The notes: a model not told the origin generated them from the letters alone. DNA of 64,000 nt from Pseudoalteromonas rubra (GCF_005886805.2 NZ_CP045429.1:2264501-2328500); one strand, 5' to 3'; shown: positions 44,415 through 54,254, numbered from the stretch's first letter. A program made the numbers and translations.

Positions 44415-47204
44415 TTAGAATGAGTTATAGGTAAAGCCCAGTTCGAATGAGCGACCATATTGCTCATACTGGAAGTTATATTTTTGCTCACCGTGATAAA
44501 TGTAGAGTGGTTCATCCGTCAGATTGACGGCGTTAAAGTACATCTGCATTTGCTCATTGAAGTAGTATTTAACGCTCAAATCTAACTGCATGTGGTCATC
44601 CTGATACACACGTGCATCATTTTCAGTGCTCAGATAGGCTTTGCTTTTATAGTTACCACTCAGGCGCGCACTTAAGGTGTCATCTTCGTATCCAACCATC
44701 AGGTTTACCACTGTATCCGACTGACGAGTCAATTTGTCATCTGCGTCAATTAAGGTGGTATTAGCTGACAGCATCAGGCCATTTTTGAAGTTTTTGCTGT
44801 AAGCCAACTCAATACCTGTTAAGTCTGCCTCGCCACCATTCACGAATTGCATGACCTTTTTATAGCCCGCCCACTGTGCCTGATCCTGCACTTCCTGCTC
44901 AGTGATAAAGTTATCGATTTGCTTGTGGAATAATCCAGCAGACATAACGCCAATACTGCCTGTGTAGTATTCAATGGACAAATCCAGGTTCTGAGACTCA
45001 TACGGGTCCAAGTTTGGATTGCCAACTTCACCTTCTCGCTCTGTCACCACCTGTCCGTCGTCTTCATCTGTTTCACTTTCGAGTAACTGGTAGGCTGCAG
45101 CCTCTTCAAATCCCGGACGTGCAATGGTTTGGGTATAAGCAAAGCGTGAAATCAGATCATCGCCCAGCTCGTAACGCAGAGTCAGATTGGGTAGCAAATG
45201 ATCGTAGGATTTCTCAACTTCCCAAGGGGTGATATTGACTTGCTCTGTGTCTGCTAATTTATCTTTTTCCAGTGAAACCTGATAACCCCGCGTGGTGTAG
45301 TCAGTATCCTCGTAACGTACACCCGTGATCAGGTTTAGTTTACCAAAATCAATATTGACCATGGCATACAGCGCACTGACGGTTTCTTCAGAGCGATAGC
45401 TACGACCCTTTGACTCGATATCGGTTTCCTGATCGTTTCGCTCGAAGGATGCCTGATTTTGCGCAAAGTAGGCCTGCAATCCGGATTCGGATAAGCCCGG
45501 ACCAAAGTCGCCCAGGTCATACTCTGGTGCACCCGTTTTAAACTGCTCTGCCGTCACATCATCAAACCCGCCATCGTATACCACAGCGTTGACTGAGTTC
45601 AGCTTTTCACGGTCGCGATACTTAGCGCCAAACTTAAGCTCTGCATTATGTCCAGCGATAACCAGATCTTTAGTCAGATCTAATTTAAAGCTGGTTGCTT
45701 CATCTTCGCTCAGATTATTTTCGTGAACAATTTCGTCGAGTTCAAAACGGCTTAATTGATGTGCGGCCTCACTACGAGACAAAATCGGGGTGTCTCCCAG
45801 GCTGGCATAGCCCAGAGTCAAATCTTCTCCGGCAAACGCTATATCCAGTCGATCAGGCTCTTGCTCGTCTGATTTTGAGTAAACCAGACTGTATTCTACA
45901 AACCAGTCTTTGATCAGATGCTCACCACCCGCGACCACAGACAAAATGCTTTGTTCCTCGTAACGATCTTTGCTGTCCCGGTCCATTTCAGCACCGCTAA
46001 AGTACGCCATCGTATCGCCTGATTGCCCGCTTAAATAATTGCCTTTATCGAACTTGTATTCATTGCGCAGACGGAACTCGTCGTCTGAGAATTCGCTGTA
46101 CATGGTTCTCAGATAGTACTTATTGAACAATCCCTGATGCAGATCCAAATTCAGGGCAGCTCCCAGGCGCTCTCGGGTGATGGTATAGTGACGCTGTTCA
46201 ATTTCCTCTGCACCAAAAAAAGCCACTTCTTCGCCGGAATTGGCATCTTCCATTTCCAACTCCATCCAGCCGCCATCAGTTTCCATATTATGTGAGCCAA
46301 ACTTTCGTTCAAACCAGGATACCGCCGTCGCTACGCCCAGCTGAGTCTGGCTGCCAATGTCATAAATATCGCTGTAGCTAGCGGACAGTTTGGGGCTGCT
46401 TTTTTCAACCTGTTCATTGTAAGCGCCCTGAACATTGAAACTGTAGCTTTCCCCTTCACGGTCAAATGCACTCAGACTTTTCACTTCGATACTGCCACCA
46501 ATCGCATTGGCATCCATATCTGGGGTGACTGTTTTGCTCACCTCAAGACTCTGAATAATTTCACTTGGCAGCACGTCCATTGCAACGCTGCGCACACCAC
46601 CTTCCGGAGAAGGTACAGCTGCGCCATTGATAGTCACATTGTTGAGATTTGGATCAATTCCCCGGATCCCAACAAAACGGCCTTCACCCTGATCTCGGTC
46701 GATAAACAAACCCGGCAGACGCTGCAATGCCTCGGCCGCATTCTGATCTGGTAACTGTCCGATGCTATCTGCACTGACGATAGACTTGATACCATCCGCA
46801 TTTTTCTGCCGGTTCAATGCACCTGCTTGCCCTGCGCGTTGTCCTTTAACGATTATGTTATCCATTTCTCCCTGGTAGGCGCTAAGCTGCACCCGGGTTT
46901 TAGTCACTTCATTGTCTTTGATCACCACTTGTTTTGTGACAGATTGCGCGCCGATATAGCGTACTTCAAGCGTGTAGGTACCGGCTGGCAGATTGATGAA
47001 CCTAAACTCACCATTACGCTCGGAGCTGACTTCACGCCCCAGCTCCTTAATAATAACTTTAGCCCCTTCAAAGCGGGCTTTGTTTTGCTGATCCGTCAGT
47101 TCACCTTGCAACGTATTAGCAAGTGCTGGTGCACTCATCACGCCAAGTGCTAAAGCAACGCCCGCACAGGCCTTAGAAATCACGGAAGGTAGATTATTTT
47201 TCAT
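44415..47204 (-). CDS. TonB-dependent receptor with carboxypeptidase-like N-terminal domain
   Basis: 929-residue outer-membrane receptor. ATG 47204 is preferred, as it gives a signal peptide ending near APALANT. A CarboxypepD-reg-like domain (about 30-105, GEFRFINLPAGTYTLEVRYIGA) precedes the plug, whose IGQLPDQNAAEALQRLPGLF and RGIDPNLNNVTING stretches place it with the Caulobacter/Xanthomonas-type TonB receptors. The beta-barrel ends in an aromatic-rich strand (FELGFTYNSF). It is paired with a phosphatase gene, so an organic phosphate ligand is possible; no Pho box was found upstream. Confidence 0.93.
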   Translation of the reverse strand: MKNNLPSVISKACAGVALALGVMSAPALANTLQGELTDQQNKARFEGAKVIIKELGREVSSERNGEFRFINLPAGTYTLEVRYIGAQSVTKQVVIKDNEVTKTRVQLSAYQGEMDNIIVKGQRAGQAGALNRQKNADGIKSIVSADSIGQLPDQNAAEALQRLPGLFIDRDQGEGRFVGIRGIDPNLNNVTINGAAVPSPEGGVRSVAMDVLPSEIIQSLEVSKTVTPDMDANAIGGSIEVKSLSAFDREGESYSFNVQGAYNEQVEKSSPKLSASYSDIYDIGSQTQLGVATAVSWFERKFGSHNMETDGGWMELEMEDANSGEEVAFFGAEEIEQRHYTITRERLGAALNLDLHQGLFNKYYLRTMYSEFSDDEFRLRNEYKFDKGNYLSGQSGDTMAYFSGAEMDRDSKDRYEEQSILSVVAGGEHLIKDWFVEYSLVYSKSDEQEPDRLDIAFAGEDLTLGYASLGDTPILSRSEAAHQLSRFELDEIVHENNLSEDEATSFKLDLTKDLVIAGHNAELKFGAKYRDREKLNSVNAVVYDGGFDDVTAEQFKTGAPEYDLGDFGPGLSESGLQAYFAQNQASFERNDQETDIESKGRSYRSEETVSALYAMVNIDFGKLNLITGVRYEDTDYTTRGYQVSLEKDKLADTEQVNITPWEVEKSYDHLLPNLTLRYELGDDLISRFAYTQTIARPGFEEAAAYQLLESETDEDDGQVVTEREGEVGNPNLDPYESQNLDLSIEYYTGSIGVMSAGLFHKQIDNFITEQEVQDQAQWAGYKKVMQFVNGGEADLTGIELAYSKNFKNGLMLSANTTLIDADDKLTRQSDTVVNLMVGYEDDTLSARLSGNYKSKAYLSTENDARVYQDDHMQLDLSVKYYFNEQMQMYFNAVNLTDEPLYIYHGEQKYNFQYEQYGRSFELGFTYNSF

Positions 47205-47675
47205 ATTTTTTCTCGCACAGGAAGAGTCGTTTATAAAATCCGCGAAGACCTTAACCGGGCTCAATGACCGAATTATTGCAATTCCTGTGGGTACAGCCTC
47301 TATTTAACGGCAAAAAGGGCCATTTAAAGCCAATTTGAGCTAAAATGTCCCCTCCTCAGGCTTTAACCTGCTGGCATTTATGAAAAAAGCTGGATTCTTC
47401 CGCGCACCTAAACACTTCCATGAGCTATTTTAACCCGGTAAGAACATTGCTCAGTTATTCGCTATGCTGCAACCATGGTTCGCTAACTACATGATCCCTG
47501 CCACTTTTGCTTAGAGTAACTGACTGAGGGTAAGCAGTGCATAACACCCCATCATTGCGGTTTCATAAACACCGCAGGGTTTAGAAAATAAAGTGAGAGC
47601 TAGTAACTTATAAATTTATTTTGCTGCCATTGCGTGATAAGAATGGCCAATCAGGTTTGATGAGCAATAAATATG
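47205..47675. other. Intergenic region upstream of the TonB receptor
   Basis: No gene seen. It carries the promoter region of the TonB receptor operon and, at 47556-47576, a small inverted repeat (TGCGGT/ACCGCA). I looked for Pho and Fur boxes and found none convincing. Confidence 0.5.
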
Positions 47676-47709
47676 AAAAAAGCCGCGGTACGAAGGTACT
47701 CACGGCTTT
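47676..47709 (-). terminator. Rho-independent terminator of etfBA
   Basis: On the minus strand AAAGCCG and GTAC pair with GTAC and CGGCTTT around a four-base loop with a small internal bulge, followed by TTTTTT. It begins about 20 bases past the etfA stop. Confidence 0.8.
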
Positions 47710-47727
47710 AACAACCAGAATTTGTTT

Positions 47728-48654
47728 TTACAAAGCTTGTTCAAGCTGAGGTAAGACGTCGAACAAGTCTGCGACCAGGCCGTAATCAGCCACCTGGAAA
47801 ATTGGCGCTTCGGCATCTTTGTTGATGGCAACAATGACTTTCGAATCTTTCATGCCTGCAAGATGCTGAATTGCACCGCTGATACCAACAGCAATGTACA
47901 AGTCTGGTGCAACAATTTTACCTGTCTGACCTACCTGCATATCGTTAGGTACGAACCCGGCGTCAACCGCCGCACGAGATGCACCAATAGCAGCGCCTAA
48001 TTTGTCAGCAATGCCGTTAAGCAATGAGAAGTTTTCACCATTTTGCATACCTCGACCACCTGAGATAACAACAGGTGCCGCCGTCAGCTCAGGGCGCTCT
48101 GATTCTGTTTGTTCAACACCAACAAAACTACTTTGGGTATTTTCAACTGAGGTAGCCAGTGTCTCAACAGCAACAGGTGCCTGCTCACCAGCCGCATCAA
48201 ATGCGCTGGCACGAACAGTAATGATTTTCTGCGCTTCCAGTGACTTAACTGTCGCAATAGCATTACCTGCGTAGATCGGACGCATAAAGGTGTCGGCATC
48301 AACAACCCCGACAATCTCAGAAAGTTGTGATTTGTCCAGTAAAGCAGCAACGCGCGGCATGATGTTTTTACCCGTGGTTGAAGCCGCTGCCAGAATATGA
48401 CTATAACCTTCAGCCAGCGTAATCACCAGATCAGCGGTACTTTCTGCTAGTTGATGTTCTAGCACACTGTCGTCAACCAGCTTTACCGCCTTTACACCGG
48501 CGATTTGTGCAGCAGCCTCTGCAACAGGACCCACATTATTACCCGCAACCAGAACATCAATTTCAGCGCCAAGCTGACTAGCTGCATGAACGACTTTTGC
48601 CGTTTCAGGCTTTAATACACCATTTTCGTGTTCAGCAATGACTAGTACGCTCAT
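47728..48654 (-). CDS. etfA: Electron transfer flavoprotein, alpha subunit
   Basis: 308-residue FAD-binding subunit of ETF, which carries electrons from acyl-CoA dehydrogenases to ETF-quinone oxidoreductase. The C-terminal FAD domain is complete: [59 protein letters not shown] and the closing DLFDVLPQL. It overlaps etfB by 4 bases. Its position behind LiuR-type palindromes suggests use in branched-chain amino acid and fatty acid degradation. Confidence 0.97.
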   Translation of the reverse strand: MSVLVIAEHENGVLKPETAKVVHAASQLGAEIDVLVAGNNVGPVAEAAAQIAGVKAVKLVDDSVLEHQLAESTADLVITLAEGYSHILAAASTTGKNIMPRVAALLDKSQLSEIVGVVDADTFMRPIYAGNAIATVKSLEAQKIITVRASAFDAAGEQAPVAVETLATSVENTQSSFVGVEQTESERPELTAAPVVISGGRGMQNGENFSLLNGIADKLGAAIGASRAAVDAGFVPNDMQVGQTGKIVAPDLYIAVGISGAIQHLAGMKDSKVIVAINKDAEAPIFQVADYGLVADLFDVLPQLEQAL

Positions 48655-49403
48655 GAGATCACCTTAGCTTCAGTTTTTAGTTTATTGACCAGTTCTTCTA
48701 CGCTCTCAACAATGATGCCCGCTTCACGTTTAGCAGGCTCTTCCACACGCACAAGTTCAATACGTGGCGCAAGGTCAACGCCCAGCGTGTCTGCTGCGAT
48801 AACATCAAGCGGTTTACGTTTTGCTTTCATGATATTTGGCAATGAGGCATAACGAGGCTCATTCAAACGAAGATCTGTGGTTACAACCGCAGGCAGGTTC
48901 AAGGCCACGGTCTGCAGACCACCATCTACTTCTCGAGTCACAACGGCTTTACCATCTGCAATTTCAACGTTAGATGCAAAGGTTCCCTGAGGACGTTTAG
49001 TTAATGCAGCTAACATCTGACCAGTTTGATTGTTGTCAGAATCGATAGACTGTTTACCCAAAATAACCAGTTCAGGGCTTTCTTGCTCTACCAACTTTGC
49101 CAGAAGTTTGGCTATATGTAGGGATTCAAGTTTTGCATCAGTTTCAATATGAATTGCTTTATCAGCACCCAAGGCCAGTGCGGTGCGTAGCTGCTCCTGA
49201 CACGCTTTATCACCGATTGAAACAGCGATCACTTCGTTCGCTTTACCTGCTTCTTTTAAGCGAACGGCTTCTTCTACCGCGATCTCACAGAACGGGTTCA
49301 TTGCCATTTTCACATTGGTCAGATCAACATCACTGTTGTCGGCCTTGACTCTTGCCTTGACATTGTAGTCAATCACGCGTTTGATTGGCACAAGTACTTT
49401 CAT
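48651..49403 (-). CDS. etfB: Electron transfer flavoprotein, beta subunit
   Basis: 250-residue beta subunit, which holds AMP and shapes the interface with dehydrogenases. Recognised by the opening [20 protein letters not shown], the [16 protein letters not shown] segment, [18 protein letters not shown] (recognition/AMP loop) and the late [13 protein letters not shown]. It is the first gene of etfBA and overlaps etfA by 4 bases. Two TTGACGT-type palindromes lie upstream, shared with the divergent quinone oxidoreductase gene. Confidence 0.97.
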   Translation of the reverse strand: MKVLVPIKRVIDYNVKARVKADNSDVDLTNVKMAMNPFCEIAVEEAVRLKEAGKANEVIAVSIGDKACQEQLRTALALGADKAIHIETDAKLESLHIAKLLAKLVEQESPELVILGKQSIDSDNNQTGQMLAALTKRPQGTFASNVEIADGKAVVTREVDGGLQTVALNLPAVVTTDLRLNEPRYASLPNIMKAKRKPLDVIAADTLGVDLAPRIELVRVEEPAKREAGIIVESVEELVNKLKTEAKVIS

Positions 49404-49434
49404 GGTTACTCCATCATCTGGTTATTCTATTGGC

Positions 49435-49509
49435 TGACGTACACGTCAACAAAACAATTTAATGAAACCAGACTACTTCCTGTTGACGTAAACGTCAACC
49501 TAAAATAAC
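49435..49509. promoter_or_regulatory. Two LiuR-type operators between etfBA and ETF-QO gene
   Basis: TGACGTACACGTCA (49435-49448) and GTTGACGTAAACGTCAAC (49492-49509, perfect dyad) match the TTGACGT-N2-ACGTCAA motif of LiuR, the MerR-family regulator of branched-chain amino acid and fatty acid degradation in gammaproteobacteria. One site lies close to the etfB start, the other about 70 bases from the ETF-QO start, fitting control of both. Confidence 0.75.
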
Positions 49510-49578
49510 CTTAGCTTAACCTTAACAAAACTAAAGCCTCGTTTTAGTTAAACTACCGTCAATCTATGTGAGGTAAAA

Positions 49579-51228
49579 ATGGTCGAACGCGAAACCATGG
49601 AATTTGATGTTGTGATTGTAGGCGCGGGCCCTGCGGGCCTGTCGTGTGCGATCCGACTTGCACAACAAGCACAGGAAAAACAACAAGAACTGATGATCTG
49701 TGTCGTTGAAAAAGGCTCTGAGGTCGGAGCACATATATTGTCTGGTGCTGTCTTTGAAACTAAAGCGCTGGACGAATTAATCCCGGATTGGGCCGAAAAA
49801 AATGCCCCTGTCACAACAAAAGTGACCGAGGACGAAATCTACCTGTTTAAAGATCAGGACAAAGCCACCAGCATCCCGCACTTTGCGGTCCCCAAAACGT
49901 TTAAAAACGACGGCAATTATATTGTCTCTATGGGCAATGTCTGCCGCTGGCTGGCTGAACAGGCTGAACAACTGGGCGTGGAAGTATTCCCCGGATTCAG
50001 CGCTCACTCGCTGATAGTTGAAGATGATGAAGTGAAAGGCATCATCACCGGCGATATGGGTGTTGGCAAAGATGGCGAGCCAAAAGACAGTTATATGCCA
50101 GGTATGGAACTGAGAGCCAAATACACTGTCTTTGCAGAGGGCTGTCGTGGCCACTTGGGCAAACAGCTTATCAGTCAGTTTGCACTGGATAAAGACGCCA
50201 CCCCTCAGCACTACGGTATTGGCTTTAAAGAGATCTGGCAAATTGACCCGGCAAAACATCAGGAAGGTAAAGTTGTCCATGGCACGGGCTGGCCGCTCGA
50301 TAGCGAAACCCATGGTGGTTCGTTCATGTATCATGCCGAGAATAACCAAGTCGTGATCGGATTGATCATTGATCTAAACTACAAAAACCCGTATCTGAGC
50401 CCGTTTGACGAGTTTCAGCGCATGAAACATCAGCAAGTATTCAAAGACACGCTGGAAGGTGGCGAGCGCGTTGCATACGGCGCCCGCGCTATTGCAAAAG
50501 GCGGCCTTCATGCATTACCTAAAATGCACTTTCCGGGGGGTCTGCTAATAGGGTGTGATGCCGGTACGCTGAACTTCGCAAAAATCAAAGGCAACCATAC
50601 GGCGATGAAATCGGGCATCATTGCCGCAGATACCATTGTGACGGCGCTGGGAGAAGATGCTCATCGTGCTGAGTTAAACGAATTTGCTGACAATTTTAAA
50701 AGCAGCTGGCTATATGACGAACTTTATCAGTCACGTAACTTTGGTCCGGCCATGCACAAGTTTGGTCGTATCTTAGGCGGTGCTTACAACATGGTTGACC
50801 AAAACCTGTTTTCAGGTTCATTGCCATTTACACTCAAAGATACCACGCTGGACCACGCATCTCTTCGACTGGCAAAAGATTCGCAGGAAATTAGCTATCC
50901 GAAGCCGGACGGAAAGTTAAGTTTTGACAAGCTTTCATCGGTGTTTTTATCCAATACTAACCACGAGGAAGAGCAGCCTTGTCATCTGCAGCTCAAAGAT
51001 GTGACCATTCCGATCCAGGTTAATCTTGAGCAGTATGCAGAGCCCGCTCAACGTTACTGCCCGGCTGGTGTCTACGAAGTCAGCGAGACTGAAAATGGCG
51101 ATAAACAGTTTGTGATCAATGCACAAAACTGTGTCCACTGTAAAACCTGTGACATCAAAGATCCGAGTCAGAACATCACCTGGATGACTCCAGAGGGTGC
51201 CGGCGGCCCCAACTATCCAAATATGTAA
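49579..51228 (+). CDS. ETF-ubiquinone oxidoreductase
   Basis: 549-residue flavo-iron-sulfur protein (ETF-QO, also called etfD) that passes electrons from ETF to ubiquinone at the membrane. The N-terminal FAD motif VVIVGAGPAGLSCAIRLA, the central GxxCRWLAEQAE region, GCDAGTLNFAKIKGNHTAM and the C-terminal [4Fe-4S] cysteines (YCPAGVYEV, then CVHCKTCDIKDP) are all present. GAGG stands 6 bases before ATG 49579. It is divergent from etfBA around two LiuR-type sites. Confidence 0.96.
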   Translation: MVERETMEFDVVIVGAGPAGLSCAIRLAQQAQEKQQELMICVVEKGSEVGAHILSGAVFETKALDELIPDWAEKNAPVTTKVTEDEIYLFKDQDKATSIPHFAVPKTFKNDGNYIVSMGNVCRWLAEQAEQLGVEVFPGFSAHSLIVEDDEVKGIITGDMGVGKDGEPKDSYMPGMELRAKYTVFAEGCRGHLGKQLISQFALDKDATPQHYGIGFKEIWQIDPAKHQEGKVVHGTGWPLDSETHGGSFMYHAENNQVVIGLIIDLNYKNPYLSPFDEFQRMKHQQVFKDTLEGGERVAYGARAIAKGGLHALPKMHFPGGLLIGCDAGTLNFAKIKGNHTAMKSGIIAADTIVTALGEDAHRAELNEFADNFKSSWLYDELYQSRNFGPAMHKFGRILGGAYNMVDQNLFSGSLPFTLKDTTLDHASLRLAKDSQEISYPKPDGKLSFDKLSSVFLSNTNHEEEQPCHLQLKDVTIPIQVNLEQYAEPAQRYCPAGVYEVSETENGDKQFVINAQNCVHCKTCDIKDPSQNITWMTPEGAGGPNYPNM

Positions 51229-51235
51229 TCCAACC

Positions 51236-51258
51236 CGGCAGGTGCCAGCTACCTGCCG
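51236..51258 (+). terminator. Hairpin CGGCAGGT...ACCTGCCG
   Basis: Perfect 8-base stem with a seven-base loop, directly after the ETF-QO stop. It has no T tract; the stronger terminator follows at 51284. Confidence 0.5.
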
Positions 51259-51283
51259 TAAACACCCTTTATCCTAAATTGCC

Positions 51284-51305
51284 GGGGCAAAATGCCCCTT
51301 TTTTT
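51284..51305 (+). terminator. Rho-independent terminator of ETF-QO gene
   Basis: GGGGCA pairs with TGCCCC around a three-base loop and is followed by seven T residues, a classic intrinsic terminator. Confidence 0.88.
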
Positions 51306-51342
51306 CTATACTTAAGCAAACGTTGAGATAATGAGGTGCCCC

Positions 51343-51825
51343 ATGGCGCAGCAATCGGAAGTCGTGTTTCGCTTTTTAGCAGAGCCAACAGATGTAAACT
51401 TTGGTGGCAAAGTACATGGCGGTGTGGTGATGAAGTGGATAGATCAAGCGGGCTATGCCTGTGCAGCAGGCTGGAGTGGTGCCTACTGTGTTACTGTATC
51501 CGTCGCGGGTGTGCGTTTTCACCGCCCTATTCTGGTTGGTCAGATTGTGGAGGTTTCCGCCCGTATTGCACATACCGGCAAAACCAGTATGCAGATATTC
51601 ATCCAGGTACGCTGCGGTGATCCACAAAAGCAACATATGGTAGAAACCAATCACTGCATAATCAGCTTTATCGCTATGGATCAGGCTGGGTACCCTGTTC
51701 CCGTTGCCAAGTTTGAGGCAAAAACAAAAGAGCAAAAAGCGCTGGAGCAATATGCCATTCAGATGAAAGAAATTGCGATTCAAACAGAATCTTTGTTACA
51801 AAATACGCTGGATCAGGGTGACTGA
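51343..51825 (+). CDS. Acyl-CoA thioesterase (hotdog fold, YciA-like)
   Basis: 160-residue hotdog-fold thioesterase that cleaves acyl-CoA. The core FLAEPTDVNFGGKVHGGVVMKWIDQAGYAC contains the conserved N-x-x-G...H-G-G and aspartate, and VSVAGVRFHRPILVGQIVEV follows. ATG 51343 is preferred (GAGGT 6-7 bases upstream). Residues at the end are charged and not conserved. It is next to the ETF genes but separated by a terminator, so it is probably transcribed on its own. Confidence 0.9.
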   Translation: MAQQSEVVFRFLAEPTDVNFGGKVHGGVVMKWIDQAGYACAAGWSGAYCVTVSVAGVRFHRPILVGQIVEVSARIAHTGKTSMQIFIQVRCGDPQKQHMVETNHCIISFIAMDQAGYPVPVAKFEAKTKEQKALEQYAIQMKEIAIQTESLLQNTLDQGD

Positions 51826-51832
51826 TCCAGCG
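51806..51832. terminator. Hairpin overlapping the thioesterase stop codon
   Basis: Perfect 11-base stem CGCTGGATCAG/CTGATCCAGCG with a five-base loop; the TGA stop lies inside its right arm. It stands between convergent genes, without a T tract. Confidence 0.55.
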
Positions 51833-51853
51833 CTTACACAAGCCACTTACATA

Positions 51854-52648
51854 CTAAAACTGATACATAGCACCGATGAAGGCTATGTCCATCGTATCAT
51901 CGCCAACGAGTGGACTTTTGCTGATAACATCATCCAACTCCGTTCTGCTCACACTGCCAATCAATGTTACCTCAGGCGTGATTTGATAATACGCATTGAG
52001 TCCAAAGGTAACGTTTATCGCATTGTCGTCAGTCTGATAGGCTGTGCGGCCGACTGATGCATTGATATTCTTACCGCTTATTCCGTAAACGGTGTTCACA
52101 TAGTCCGAATCGAGCCAACGTACCTGTGCCTGTGCTGAAATACCAAACCCGTGGCTGCTTTCATACAAAGGAACTTCTGCACTCAGTGCAAAATTGGTTG
52201 CATCTGATTCATCAGACAAGTCAGTGTGGCCGGATAAACCAAACCATAAAAACTTTGCCCCATAATTCAGTACCAGCTCACCATCGGGCGCATCATAGCC
52301 CTCAAACACTTTGCTGTTAGAGCTATTGTCTCCAAACAGGCTGTCATACCCTTCGTTACGGTAGCCAAGACCCGCATAAGCGCTGAAGACGTCGTTAATA
52401 TTCAAAAATTGATAACCAATGGTGCTGTCTTCATTAGAAAACCAGTTGCCTTTTTTAATGTCTGCCATAGGAATGAGTGCAAACTCATTCTCACCGCCCT
52501 GCCAGGGCAGATCTGCAACAAGCACACCCGCGCCTATTTTTACGTCCCAATCGTCGTTTGCCTGCTCTTCAGCAAGACTGCATACACTTGTCATTGCCAG
52601 ACACAGCCCAAGTGCTTGTACCATGTTGTGTTTTGTTATCCCGATCAT
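51854..52648 (-). CDS. MipA/OmpV family outer-membrane protein
   Basis: 264-residue outer-membrane barrel. A signal peptide precedes the mature start near EEQANDDW; family features are WDVKIGAGVLVADLPWQGG, the central VNTVYGIS, GRTAYQTD and the late LDDVISKSPLVGDD, and the C-terminal phenylalanine (IGAMYQF) recognised by the BAM machinery. MipA/OmpV proteins are porin-like scaffolds with poorly known substrates. It is not in an operon. Confidence 0.87.
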   Translation of the reverse strand: MIGITKHNMVQALGLCLAMTSVCSLAEEQANDDWDVKIGAGVLVADLPWQGGENEFALIPMADIKKGNWFSNEDSTIGYQFLNINDVFSAYAGLGYRNEGYDSLFGDNSSNSKVFEGYDAPDGELVLNYGAKFLWFGLSGHTDLSDESDATNFALSAEVPLYESSHGFGISAQAQVRWLDSDYVNTVYGISGKNINASVGRTAYQTDDNAINVTFGLNAYYQITPEVTLIGSVSRTELDDVISKSPLVGDDTMDIAFIGAMYQF

Positions 52649-52992
52649 AATGAGTTCCTTTGTCTCTATAAATTTGCTTTAGCGCTGAGGTAAAATAATC
52701 AGAGGACTTTGGAGACCAATACAAGATGCCTGGCCGACTGCCCCTGAACTTCACGGCTTCATAATGCGCTGAAATAATGCAAAACTCAGTGAGGACCTTG
52801 TGAGCAACTGTTACTTTGTGCGGCATTTCAAAACAATTATTCACATAACCTGCTTTCATCGGTATTTTCTTGTGAGTAAGTCACTCAATTTGGAACGGTT
52901 TAAAATTATCGAATCCAACCCTTACCTACTGGTAAGAGCTGTGGTATGATTGCCGCCGGCTTAAATAATGGTCAAATATAGAGCAAGCAGTA
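52649..52992. other. Intergenic region with divergent promoters
   Basis: About 340 bases between the MipA/OmpV gene and the CheY-PilZ gene; both promoters should be here. A small inverted repeat CTTACCtactGGTAAG lies at 52921-52936, about 60 bases before the CheY-PilZ start. Nothing else was recognised. Confidence 0.45.
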
Positions 52993-53754
52993 GTGAGAAA
53001 TGTCCGATTTTTGGTGGTCGATGATTGTACCACTGTACGCAACGTTGTACGTAACATCATTAAGACGCGTCTGGGTTCTGAACAGGTGATGATGGCCGCC
53101 GATGGTAAGCAGGCACTCCAGATCCTAAAATCAAAGCCTGTCGACATTATTATCTCTGACTGGCAGATGCCTGAAATAAACGGCGAAGAGCTGCTTTATG
53201 AGGTTCGTAACAGCACCCAGTTTAAAGACATTCCTTTTATCATGATGACCTCTAATGGCGAGCGTGATTTTGTTATTACCGCAATACAAAATGGGGTCAG
53301 CCATTTTGTCGTTAAACCTTTCAGAGCAGATAAACTGGAAGCTGCAGTCAATAAATCTTGGAACAGTGCCAGTAAACGAGATTCAGTCAGACACTCGGCT
53401 CTGCCCTCACATGCAATGCGGATCATCGCCTCTGATGCCCTACTTGAAGCCAAAGTACATAACATCAGTCATACCGGTATGCAGGTCTATACCAATTATG
53501 TTGATGCTCTGAAGCTATACAAACTCACTGAATTTAACCTCAGCTTTGACAATTTTGACGGGACTCAGGCACTGAGCATATCCCCGCTCTATGGCACCAT
53601 AGTGCGCATAGAAGCAAATGATGGACCTGAGCAGGATTGTTTACTTGGTGTACGCTTTGAGTTAGAAAAATGCAGTGAACAGGTTCAGAGGAACCTCGAC
53701 AAACTGATGAAGCGCCTCAACAACGTGGTACCGGATATCGTTGATAATAGCTAG
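52993..53754 (+). CDS. Response regulator with CheY receiver and PilZ-like domain
   Basis: 253 residues. The N-terminal receiver (about 1-125) has Asp10/Asp11, phospho-acceptor Asp56 (ISDWQMPE), Thr86 (MMTSNG) and Lys108 (VVKPF). The C-terminal half (about 140-250) resembles a PilZ domain, AKVHNISHTGMQV and LLGVRFELE, but the RxxxR start of a c-di-GMP motif is not obvious, so ligand binding is uncertain. The start is GTG 52993. No kinase is nearby. The 3' end overlaps a convergent gene by 4 bases. Confidence 0.85.
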   Translation: MRNVRFLVVDDCTTVRNVVRNIIKTRLGSEQVMMAADGKQALQILKSKPVDIIISDWQMPEINGEELLYEVRNSTQFKDIPFIMMTSNGERDFVITAIQNGVSHFVVKPFRADKLEAAVNKSWNSASKRDSVRHSALPSHAMRIIASDALLEAKVHNISHTGMQVYTNYVDALKLYKLTEFNLSFDNFDGTQALSISPLYGTIVRIEANDGPEQDCLLGVRFELEKCSEQVQRNLDKLMKRLNNVVPDIVDNS

Positions 53755-54104
53755 ATGACCTGTCTGGCGAGTTCAAATACCGTTTTATTGGTGTGCTTAA
53801 CCAACTCATGACGCGGCATCTCGCATTGTGACATCACCTTATTGACGACTAACTCTATTTCACATTGTAATGCTGTATTGAACTGGGTAGCGCGCACACT
53901 GCCGTCGCCCACACCAGCGAATAAAGGCTGTAAGAATGCCCGCCGCTTACGCAACTGCTCAACCACCAGGGGCGTCACCGGCGATTGCTCCGAAAACACT
54001 TTGCGACAAATATTGCTTACCAGGCGGCTGTAAGTCGGCTCCATCATATTTGAGATTAAATCTGTGTGTTGCCCACCTACCTGGGTACTTTCTAAACTAA
54101 ACAT
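53751..54104 (-). CDS. Hypothetical protein
   Basis: 117 residues, soluble, no recognisable domain; mostly helical by composition, with a cysteine pair (Cys33, CEI) and no signal peptide. Its stop overlaps the CheY-PilZ gene end by 4 bases, with convergent transcription. The ribosome site is weak. It may be a conserved Alteromonadales protein but nothing can be said of its role. Confidence 0.6.
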   Translation of the reverse strand: MFSLESTQVGGQHTDLISNMMEPTYSRLVSNICRKVFSEQSPVTPLVVEQLRKRRAFLQPLFAGVGDGSVRATQFNTALQCEIELVVNKVMSQCEMPRHELVKHTNKTVFELARQVI

Positions 54105-54254
54105 TTAACAAACCAATACATAATGTAATAACCCGATCCTAGCTACAAACCTAAGTCTATGGAATTACACTCGATTACAGCGATATGCTGTTGCATTTGT
54201 TCGATGCGCATTACATCGTTACAATACGCGCAAATTTACTAGCCGGAATAAAGC

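Noticed and set aside
47205-47400. Pho box upstream of the TonB receptor and phosphatase operon
   Set aside because: No CTGTCAT-type direct repeat was found at the right spacing.
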